Shown here: positions 55,851 through 64,000 of the stretch, in pieces
Position numbering within the stretch: the first letter of the stretch is position 1
How the letters are laid out: every line of letters begins with the position of its first letter
Source of the DNA: Tuctoria greenei
Taxonomy: Eukaryota > Streptophyta > Magnoliopsida > Poales > Poaceae
Reading direction: 5' to 3'
NCBI GenBank assembly: GCA_036927565.1
Contig: JAYESD010000007.1
Span: 130,050,230-130,114,229, forward strand
Length of the DNA: 64,000 nucleotides
Notes under the pieces: model-generated
What the model saw: the letters and a program-made list of their open reading frames with translations, nothing else
Database searches by the model: none
What the model was told of the DNA's origin: nothing
Program-made: the position numbers and the translations under genes

Positions 55851-56935
55851 ACCAGCGGCGGAGCTACAGGTACGTCAGATGGTCACCACATACCCTGCAA
55901 ATTTGATCCAACCTGACCCTGAACTTGACAAAAATTGAACCCAGAAGAGATGCCGCATGGGCCTGGCCCACCTCGTCCGGTCTGCAACCGAATGCGCCCC
56001 GCAACTGCCTAAAGCGACGCCGTCAGACGCATGCGCGCCTCCGACTCCGGCTCTCTATCCATCTCTCCATATTCCTGAATGGCAAACTGCGATCTCGCCT
56101 GCCGCGACGCCAGGTTTGCACACGGATTCTTCGTTTGCGCTTTGCATAGAGATAGAGATGATTCAAAATGCCTAAATAATTGGAGGATGAGCTTGACCTC
56201 TGTCCGTTGATCAGTCTACGCAGGTACATCTGGAGCAATTGCTCGGCCATAACCTGAACGTCGGGAAGATCTCATTATCTAAAGAACATCAGGAGCAATT
56301 GCAACCTGGCGTTGGTGGCCTTGAGCCCTCGAATCCTTGATCCGTGCAGTCTGTAGATCATTCTTAAGGTATTCGATCTTGTAAATTACGCTCTTGCTTT
56401 ATAACATATTTTATCTTGTTTTGTACTTATCTAGTTCCCTAGTTCTACTGGTCGTTCATATATATTGTCAAATAAAGAGTGGCAGCAGCTAGCAGCAAAT
56501 TAGTACTAATTCTACAACTATTTTTTTTTTTAAAAAAAGGTAGAGCCGAATTGATTATGAAGAGTCGAATTGGATGAAGATGATACAATCAAAAGTTCCA
56601 CGACCTTTGAAAATCCTAGTCCAAAAATGAACAATAAGTAATCTCGCGATCTCCATTGAATAAGCGTGTAAGCTTCTTTTATGCATATTGACTTAATAAG
56701 TTAGGATGATATTGGAATTTATGCTTCTGTTGAGCTTAATTGCACGATTTTTCATATAATATAAACTTTGAAATATATTATTATTCAGCCTTTGATATAT
56801 ATCATCACATTTTACAGTTGTATACCGACTTTTTGGACGATTTTATTGTTGTTTGCTAAATTAATTATTAGATTATTGGCTTGGCATACATCATCACATT
56901 GTATACCGAAGGTAAAATCCTAGCTTCGCCGTAGC
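55851..56935. mobile_element. Possible hAT-like non-autonomous element
   Basis: CAGCGGCGGAGCTA at the left and, inverted, CTACGGCGAAGCTA at the right match at 11 of 14 positions and resemble CAGYGGCGGA hAT ends. The expected 8-bp target duplication is not clear (GCAGAAAC against CACTAAAC). No transposase in between. Confidence 0.3.
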
Positions 56936-57112
56936 ACTAAACTGTTGCTGGATGCTTTTCTATTTGATTAAACTAGTCGCTTTCTTTGTAAGGTCTTTTT
57001 TAAGCATATGCAGTATATCGTGAATATTACTTTCAAAAAATTTATGAAAGAATAAGTAGGAACCTCTTCGATCAGTCAAAAAAGTCAATCCCAAGTCTTT
57101 TTTTAACAGTAC

Positions 57113-57982
57113 TGTTAGAATAAATGGGCTTGACTTAATAAAAATTCTGAAATAATTTTTATAAAATCTCAAAAACTCATTTAAGGTAAGAGAGAGTGGT
57201 GCTAAATGGTTAGTCTCACATAAGAAGTTGGAGGTGAGCAACCTCTAATATAAGAGAGGTAAGAGAGGTTGTTCTTCCACTTCTTGAGCGAGAGAGAAGA
57301 GAGGAGAGGGGTGCTCTATGCACGCTCCTCCTCCTCCTCGCCACACACACGCGCATGTTTGTGTCTCGAGCTGAGCCGAGCCCAAATTTTATATGTTTGC
57401 AGAAAATTTAATTGGGCTTTTTGGCTTCCGAACTTTGGGTTTCTAGGTTGGACAGAGTCCAAGTTGGAGATAAACGTGTCTACAACTAGCGAGTGGGTTC
57501 AGATGCGGATTCTCTAAATCGCAACTGCATTGCCTCTCGAGGACTTTATAAATAGCGGACGTGCGCGACAGGGCATATCATTTCATGATCAGATCAGATC
57601 AATCCAAGTCCGCGTTCCTTGCGCTACCATCCAGTTCACTCTATCCCGAGAGCTGGCGTGCATCGACGATTGGAGAGCAGATCTTCAGAACTGCTCGCTC
57701 TTGCGATCCTGCACCTGGAGAAGGCGGATAATGTTTTTGGGAAGCACTCTGCGCGATTGCTCGCGTTTTGCATCATGGATCGTCTACTGCCGAGATCAGG
57801 CGCTGCTGCCCAATGTTGCTATCAACATCTGTTGCGGGTCAGATTTGCAGCAATATCTACAGCGGTTCCTCCAACTTCAAATCGGTACGCGCATATTTTC
57901 GTCCCGTCCGCCAATGTTTATTGTTGTCGTATTCGTGTGTTTTTTTCGGAATCATTCAGTAAATTATCCTCTATTTCTAACA
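57113..57982. mobile_element. Solo LTR, 870 bp
   Basis: Ends TGTTAGAA and TTCTAACA, flanked on both sides by AGTAC (57108-57112 and 57983-57987), a perfect 5-bp target duplication. It has no internal region. A TATA-like CTTTATAAATAGCGG lies at about 57544-57558, so the plus strand is the likely LTR sense. Its frames have no retroelement domain. It marks a retrotransposon removed by LTR-LTR recombination; the family is not recognised. Confidence 0.9.
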
Positions 57983-58431
57983 AGTACAGATGCAAACATC
58001 CATTACACCTACAAGTACTCACCCTAATGAATACACACACGTACACCCTACATCCTACACCTATTACGACTTCTGAAAGACTTGACTAGCTGACCTTATG
58101 ACTCACGAAGTTACTACATGTGCCTCGTTTTCGAGGGAACATCATATATCACTGAAAAATAAGTAGCCGTAAATGCAACACCCACACTAAGTCTGCTACT
58201 CGAATCCAAATGAGTTGATTTCACCATAAGAAACATAACCAGCAGAGCTACTCTTACATTCCAAGTCCTTACTCTTAGATCTTTATAAGAAGTAAAAATC
58301 AACCATTGATTTCAAAAAATGTGGGTTCAAATAAAAATAAATAAATATCGTGATTACCAGCTACTCCCACTTGACCGGTGATTCAATAGTCGCATGCGGG
58401 CACTGAAAGGAAAAACTCGAATCAAAGGAAA

Positions 58432-58790
58432 TACTCCCTCCATTCTGAATTCCTCGACCCTCTAAGTAAATGAAAATATGTTTGGTTACTCTATGCTATA
58501 AGTGTATAGGAAAAATTCCATCTTTACTCTACAATATCCCGACCTCCAGTTTTTAAAGCATGATCCTCTAAAAAAAATAAAAAAGGATAGGAGTGGTTAG
58601 TGGGAAGGTAAAAACGTTATTTCACAACTTCTTTATATTTTACAAACATGTCTGGAAGGTCAAGTACTCCCTCCATTTTGGAATACTTGACCCTCTAAGT
58701 CAAATGAAAAAAATATTTATTACTTCACACTCCAAGTCAAATAAAAAGTATGCCATATTTATCCGCCAATCTATTGTATGTCCACCTTCA
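58432..58790. repeat. Two same-direction copies of a CTCCCTCCATT repeat (Stowaway-like end)
   Basis: TACTCCCTCCATTCTGAATT (about 58432) and TACTCCCTCCATTTTGGAAT (about 58665) are each followed by CGACCCTCTAAGT- or TTGACCCTCTAAGT-like text. CTCCCTCC is typical of Stowaway/Tc1-mariner MITE ends in grasses. No inverted partner end was found, so these are fragments at best. Confidence 0.4.
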
Positions 58791-58821
58791 TATTTAAGCA
58801 TAATTTGTTAGTTCTAACTAT

Positions 58822-59369
58822 TGTTAGGATCTATACTGTGAACATCTAATCAGGACTACTTAGACATAATGAAACATCAATCTAATTACTTAGGCTAATC
58901 TAACAATTAAACATGCAAACAAATCATAGCATTGAGTAGAAGAGAGTTAGAGGATTAGGGGAGAGATGAGAGTTACCGTCAGAGGATCTACTTGATGCCA
59001 TTGGGCTCAAGTTGATGATCGCAGAAGATTTGCCTAACGCGGGATGACCGGTGATGCAGGAAGATGGTGGTGCAGTAGTGGCTTGGAGCCGGAGCGACGA
59101 CGGTGTTGGCGGCGGTGGATCTCCGGAGAAGTGCGGACCTTTCCCCTCACTCCGCACCCTAATAGATCGGTTAGAGTTTTGTGAGAAGAGGTGGTGGCAG
59201 CTGATCAACTTGGGTCATCGTGCCCCGACCCTCCCGCTTCTATTTATATGGCACGGGTGAGAGGGGGCCACACCAAACTGGTCGGTTGCGCCCCCGATCA
59301 GGGTGCATAGAGGGAGTTGGACTCGGTCATGGTTGTTGCCCACGTGGCCGAGATCACAAAACACTAACA
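58822..59369 (-). repeat. Copia 3 3' LTR
   Basis: Plus-strand ends TGTTAGGATC and CACTAACA, about 548 bp, with the inverted motif TGTTAG/CTAACA. The adjoining CCAAGACCAAGGGGGAGAAT (minus strand, 59370-59390) is the PPT. A minus-strand ATATAAATAGAAG at about 59236-59248 would be its TATA box. Confidence 0.78.
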
Positions 59370-59599
59370 TTCTCCCCCTTGGTCTTGGGACCTTAACTTA
59401 TTATCATATTTACTAAACTAATCTTACATATATTCCTCTTTGCTTTGACATAAAGGGCACAACACATCAAAACAGCCATTTACACACTTTTTGACTCGAC
59501 AACCACGATGTGTCTCACAATTAGAAATAATCTTACACTTTGGTGGCCCATTAGAATCTAGGATATTTTCACAGGGTCCCCCTCAAACCCATGTCGGCT

Positions 59600-60547
59600 A
59601 CATGTTATGTGAACATGTTGGGTGGGATGCCTTTAGTTAGCGGATCCGCAAGCATTTGTTTAGTACTAATATGCTCGAGACTAATTGTGTGATCCTGAAT
59701 TTTCTCTTTCACAACATAGTACTTAATGTTGATGTGTTTGGTTGCACCACTCGACATGTTGTTGTGAGAGTACATTACTGCTGGCTGATTATCGCAGTAT
59801 AACTTAAGTGGTTTATGAATGTTATCAACCACTTTAAGATAGAACGAATTTCTTAAGCCAAGATGTCTGCCCGATAGCCTCATAACAAGCAACAAACTCA
59901 GCATACATTGTGGACAATATAGTGATTACTTGTTTGGAGATTTTCCAGGATATAGCTCCATTCGTGAGGGTGAATATATATCGTGATGTGGACTTCTTAG
60001 TATCCACACAACCCGCGTAATCTGAATCTCAATAACCCACTATTTCTAGTGACTCAATCTTACTATATGTTAGCATGAGGTGCTCAGTACCCTGTATATA
60101 TCTTAATGTCTTCTTAACAGCTTTCTAGTGATCTAATCCTGGATTACTTTAGTATTTGCCAAGATTCCAGTCACAAAAGCTAAGTCAGAGTGTGTACAAA
60201 CGTGAGCATACATCAAGCTTCCGATAGCAGAAGCATAAGGATTTCCTTTCATCTGATCAACATCATACTGATTCTTAGGCGATTGAGAGTTTGAAAATCT
60301 ATCGCCCTTAACTATTGGAGCAGGCGAGGGCTTACTAGTATGCATACCGTACTTTCTAAGTACGCTTTCTAAGTATGCCTTCTGAGATAGTCCTAAAACC
60401 CCCTTAACACGATCTCGGTGTATCTCAACCCCTAAAACATAGGTCACTTCACCTAGATCAATCATATCAAAATTTGAGAATAAGAACTTCTTAGTTTCTA
60501 AGAGTAGATTGACATCACTACTAGCTAATAGTATGTCAATGTCGAAG
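59600..60547 (-). pseudogene. Copia 3 RT end and RNase H, with stops
   Basis: The RT end reads DIDILLASSDVNLL (about 60535-60490; the YVDD motif is decayed), then MIDLGEVTYVLGVEIHRDR and YASAIGSLMYAHVCTHSDLA. RNase H has DSDYAGC (about 60010), CDNQPAVMYSHNN and KHINIKYYVVKEKI, ending with DPLTKGIPP near 59620. Several stops lie between 59905 and 60132. Confidence 0.85.
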
Positions 60548-61388
60548 TGTGGATTAGGAAACTTCCCCTGGTACTACTAAGACGTAGTTCGCGGAGTTTC
60601 GTATTCGGTTGGGGCACGAGTCAAAATTGAAACAAGAGGTGAACATTGAGGATTTTACGTGGTTCGGGCCGCCTGAGCGTAATACCCTACTCCACGAAGG
60701 TTTGTGTATTGTATGAGCTTTAGGTGTGTATGAGTTGGCTTGAGATCAGATGAGTTCAGATGCCTTCTACTGTGCAACACAGTCCTTTTATATGCTAAGG
60801 ACTGGATGTTACAGTTTGTGTTCCTGTTCCGCAGGTGGCCCCGGCTGTATTAACTTCCCTGTACACGCTCTACAGTGCTATGAGGGGTTAATTGTGTGAT
60901 AACGTGCCTTAATAGCAGCGTTACCAGCCTTTATAATCATCTGATCGTGTGTCATTAATGTAGCATTAATGACGCATTAATCAGGTCTTGTAACAGCTAA
61001 TTGAGAGCCCTTGAACGTTCGCGTCGTTAGAGATCTCGTAGTCTTCTCGTTGCTGACGTAGGTCTGGGCATTGACATGTGGAAGCTTCGGAGCTTCCCTC
61101 TACTGGGTGATAGGTATGGTGCCATTGAACATGTGGCAGCGCCAGAGCTTCCCTAAGGAGGGAGCCAGGTCCGGCTCTCCAGGACATGCGACAGCACTAG
61201 AGCTTCCCAAACGAGGGAGACATGTTCGTCTCTTCTGGACACGTGGATACACCGGAGCTACCCTAATGAGGGAGTTAGGTCCGGTTATGCAGGATGCGTA
61301 TCCCCTTTGAATGTCTGCCACTTGGACATAGGAACTCCTCGACTTTGCTTTTGGTATGAGGGGGTACTCGGTACCCAGGGTACCGACA
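60548..61388 (-). repeat. Gypsy 3 3' LTR
   Basis: The right edge GGGTACCGACA (61388) is the inverted TGTCGGTACCC start of gypsy 1. The left part TTCCCCTGGTACTAC and TACGTGGTTCGGGCCGCCTG matches the gypsy 1 LTR end in reverse. The exact left end (about 60548) is uncertain by some bases. TATA is at 60786-60795 (minus strand ATATAAAAGG). Confidence 0.82.
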
Positions 61389-61408
61389 GTGGCCCCCGGC
61401 CCACCTCA
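61389..61408 (-). other. Gypsy 3 polypurine tract
   Basis: GTGGCCCCCGGCCCACCTCA on the plus strand is the reverse of the gypsy 1 PPT and abuts the LTR. Confidence 0.8.
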
Positions 61409-62117
61409 GGGAGAGGTCCTCAAGTAGAGGTTATACCGTGAGAACTTTAACGAAAAAGTGGGGGACTTGGTTTATGATACTCTCAAGGCGGAAATCCGCG
61501 AGAAATTGCAAGAATGCTTCAACCTATATCATAATGTTCAACAGGAACAAATTAGTGACATCCTGGCTCAAGACTTAATCGAATTGATAGAATACTCATA
61601 TCATCAAGGTATACCTTCTTTTCTGGAAGCTCACCTGCAAAGAACTCTGAGGTTAAGCGTGCTGGGCCTAGAGCAATTTATGGATGGTTCACGGACCGGA
61701 AAGTTTTCCCGGGTGCGCACGAGTGAGGACAAAATGCGCAGCAAAGACTAGTGTTGGTCTGTGGGACTAGTCTGTGATCCTATAAAGCTCTCAAGAAAAA
61801 TGTCCGCCAAGTCTGTAGTGGATGGGGTGTTACAAAATGGTATCAAAGCTACCAAAGGTAGGGCCATCATTGATTCCCATGCTGCAACATCAAAGTCTTT
61901 TTCCTGGATGGTTGAGGCAACGACAAATAGTCATGTCATCGCCATGTGGCCCTTCTTGATATGGTGAGTGGGATCCTTGTGTGCGGATCTCACGCCATTG
62001 AAGGTCCGGAGTTGTATCAGTTCCCAGTGTAATCTTTGTAGTCCTGTCAGGCTGCCGCCCTCGGGCTTCCAACTTCCCATCATGACAACAGTTCGTTTGG
62101 TGTGACATTTTAATAAA
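61409..62117 (+). other. Region upstream of the gypsy 3 antisense gene
   Basis: 61458-61751 is open (97 codons, MGDLVYDTLKAEIREKLQEC) but not recognised. From about 61890 the sequence resembles the matching part of gypsy 1 (48524-48900) in reverse. This is where the promoter of the antisense gene should lie; I see no clear TATA box. Confidence 0.35.
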
Positions 62118-64000
62118 GTGGACCCGGTCCCTCTTGTCATTGATGAGGTCATCCATGATTCGAGTCCGGAGGTAGTTTCCATCCAAGCGTTTTGGAGGCT
62201 TACTAAAGGGAAAAATTTTGCACGGGCAGAGAACTCCTTACGCTTTCATTTGATCTTGCGCTTAGAGCTCTCCACCCTCACAACACTTTCTCCACTTCTG
62301 CTCCACTTTGAGGCAATGGAGTTGGGACATCCTCGCACCCGGATCAAGAGCAACGAAGAGTTATCGAGGGTCCGCACCTACATGGGGTGGTCGAGAAATT
62401 CCTTCGGCAATTTGATTTTCCTCGGCAAGCTCCCCTTCAAGAAGGAAAGCACCGGCGAGATTGTGTACTTCTTGGTGTTTGCCATGGTGGGACTCATCCC
62501 GCTATTCTCCAACTTCCTACTGATGCTGCCGGACTTCTACGACCTGCAGCTCCAACACCTCGGCCCCCACTCCTTGGTAATGGTGACATTCATCCACTTT
62601 TGCGAGATGTGGGTGGGTGTGCTGCCCTGCATCGAGCTCTTCCAGACCTTCTTCAAGGTCCACACAATCAGTAAAGGGAATGAGCTTCTCAACTTCTACT
62701 ACTTCGTGAAGCGCAAGAACTTGCCTTACAAGTACTTGAAGACGTTCCCTTCCGAGAAGTGGGATGGACAGAAGAAGGATTGGGTGGTCATCAGGGTGGA
62801 TCACCATGACATGCTGGAGCTGCCTGACAGCCTTCCCGCTGTGAACACCGATGCCTGGGAGGTGGTCCCGAAGCTGTCAAAGGCATATAACTCGATATTG
62901 ACAAGGATTTGGTGGCGTGTGGAAGGTGGAGTGAATCCCTTGATGGTGATCACAAACTTCCTAACCAACTGGTGGGCTCCGGTGAAGACAAGGGAATGGC
63001 CTGCATGGGCATTCAGTGGAGAGATGGACCCATACCGGATTGACATCAGTCTCGGGTCTAATTTGGATGAAAAAGCTTGGAAGCTTCATCTTCAAATGTT
63101 GCACCATGGAACCATCAATCCCGACGATCTGACACCTCTGGTGGAGTTCCTGTCTCTGAACATGGTTCCAGAGGTCAAGAGGGAGTTGCGGAAAAAGATG
63201 CTAATGCTCGATGACTTGGGCGTTGTGGATAGGCGTCGGAGCACTCCTCCAGCGGGGATTGTGATCCCCGGAGCTCCTTTCCCTCACGAAGGCCCCGGAC
63301 CTGCGCCAGTCAGTGGAAAAGGCAAAGGTCCTATGGCTTCACCTTCCAAGAAATCAGTCTCAAGTCGAAGCAACATGAAAGCTCCCATCGAAGCCCCAAG
63401 TCGTAAGCGGAATTGACAAGAAGCGACAGGATCAGTGTGAGGGATGCTTCAAGAGAAGCAACCCCTCAGCCTCGATTGAGGTCTATAGTGGTTGTGCATC
63501 CAGCTCCGGTTGATCCTTTGGCTCTAGTGCTCACAGAGGGCGCTGGGTCCGGCAAATTGACTCCAGTCCCAGTGCCAGCGGAGGGCTCCAGGTTTGGAGC
63601 AAATTCTCCGACGATGGAGGTACCAGAGGTGGCAGCGCCAACGGCTGCCTGAACACCTGTTCGGAGCCTGGAGTGTCCGCCACACCGACGACGGTGGGCT
63701 CTAGCTCCAAGCGCCCGAGGAAGAAGATCCGTGAAGATTGGAGCGACAACGTCCCTAGGTAAAGGGCCAACTCTTTAGTTTTATCTTGATTTTGATTATT
63801 TCTGTATTTTGAATTTTGTATCCTCTATTTCTAGAGTGTCGAGAACAGGTACTGCAGCTCTGGTGTCTGATGCAGCCCTGGAGACTGCACCAACTGAAGC
63901 TTCCGCTGCTGCTCCGACCCCTCCTCCTATGGTTGTGGCGGACGGCACGACAACTCTGGCACTGGCTGTCATGGAGACGACTTCAGCGTCGATGCTCGAA
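62118..64000 (+). pseudogene. Antisense gene of gypsy 3 (Transposase_28-like), exon 1 and start of exon 2
   Basis: Homologue of the gypsy 1 antisense gene. Exon 1 is open for 432 residues (62118-63416), with MELGHPRTRIKSNEELSRVR, HFCEMWVGVLPCIELFQTFF, YYFVKRKNLPYKYL and DTDAWEVVPKLSKAYN. A TGA at 63414-63416 and shifts near 63650 then break the Ser/Pro-rich tail, which ends NVPR at 63758. A 76-bp intron (63759-63834; GTAAAG, TTTCTAG) follows. Exon 2 begins VSRTGTAALVSD and continues Ala/Pro/Thr-rich to the window edge. Length and phase of the intron equal those in gypsy 1. An ATG at about 62314 (MELG) is an alternative start. Function unknown. Confidence 0.8.

Larger units (their letters stand above)
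54455..57112. other. Low-coding stretch between the MULE and the solo LTR
   Basis: No gene recognised; the open frames are short and lack domains. It contains the 34-bp duplication and the possible hAT-like element listed below. 54990-55570 and 56940-57110 show nothing definite. Confidence 0.4.
58822..60547 (-). mobile_element. Copia 3: 3' part of a decayed Ty1/copia element
   Basis: On the minus strand: RT and RNase H remnants, then a PPT-like AAGGGGGAGAA, then an LTR. The 5' part is missing because the gypsy 3 LTR begins at about 60548. This is a different copia family from copia 1 and 2 (short LTR, KHINIKYYVVKEKI RNase H type). Confidence 0.82.
60548..64000 (-). mobile_element. Gypsy 3: Tat-lineage retrotransposon, 3' end, cut by the window edge
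   Basis: Its LTR end, PPT and antisense gene match gypsy 1 but on the opposite strand, so this is a second Tat element. Only the 3' LTR, PPT and antisense gene are inside the window; integrase and the rest must lie to the right. It inserted into copia 3. No target duplication can be checked because the other end is outside. Confidence 0.85.

Noticed and set aside
57530..58027. A 165-residue plus-strand frame as a gene
   Set aside because: Lies mostly in the solo LTR downstream of its TATA box and crosses the LTR end; no known domain.
58924..59260. Frames on both strands as small genes
   Set aside because: Inside the copia 3 LTR and without homology.
1..64000. A new defence or biosynthetic system
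   Set aside because: Everything recognisable belongs to known plant transposable element classes; the unusual points are structural and are listed as findings.

Overview
The window looks like nuclear DNA of a grass (Poaceae): it is built almost entirely of plant transposable elements of kinds abundant in grasses (Sirevirus-type Ty1/copia, Tat-lineage Ty3/gypsy with antisense genes, Ulp1-bearing CACTA elements, GC-rich MULE). No intact host gene is recognisable, and no rRNA, tRNA or CRISPR array was seen. The species cannot be told from the sequence; a grass is an inference from the mix of elements.

Layout, left to right. (1) 1-20846: CACTA material. A decayed TNP2 transposase lies on the minus strand (1-1095). 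A second CACTA gene lies on the plus strand (from 4970) with a Transposase_24-like region, a DUF8039-like region and a C-terminal Ulp1-type cysteine protease. The two genes diverge from a shared region (2537-3688) full of CACTA subterminal-type motifs. The plus-strand gene is split by a full-length Sirevirus-like copia element, copia 1 (7112-18590, 5-bp target duplication AGATA), and the reading frame is continuous across the insertion site. The CACTA right end (20846) lies inside a LINE zf-RVT coding remnant (20850-21436, minus). (2) 22964-53590: a three-level nest. CACTA 2 (22964-53590, minus strand, target duplication TGT) contains gypsy 1 (24781-49815, plus strand, AGTAT/GGTAT), which contains copia 2 (30019-41998, plus strand, ATCTA). 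LTR divergence judged by eye (copia 1 about 2-3%, copia 2 about 5%, gypsy 1 about 8-9%) fits this order of insertion. (3) 53591-58821: low-coding DNA with a 789-bp MULE (53657-54445, 9-bp target duplication), a solo LTR (57113-57982, target duplication AGTAC) and small repeats. (4) 58822-64000: a decayed minus-strand copia (copia 3), cut by a second Tat-lineage gypsy element (gypsy 3, minus strand) that runs off the right edge.

How the parts work together. In each copia element the LTRs carry promoter and priming signals for a Gag (zinc knuckle, coiled coil), protease, integrase, RT and RNase H, plus a third ORF of unknown function after pol. In both gypsy elements a long gene lies antisense to the retroelement, between integrase and the 3' LTR, with a 76-bp intron at the same position and phase. 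The most notable non-coding structure is the family-specific palindrome array in the two Sirevirus-like elements: cores of TCGGACATGTCCGA in copia 1 and CGGACTAGTCCG in copia 2. Nearly all coding regions carry stops or frameshifts, several explained by CGA-to-TGA changes. The longest open frames are copia 1 RT-RNase H and copia 1 ORF3.
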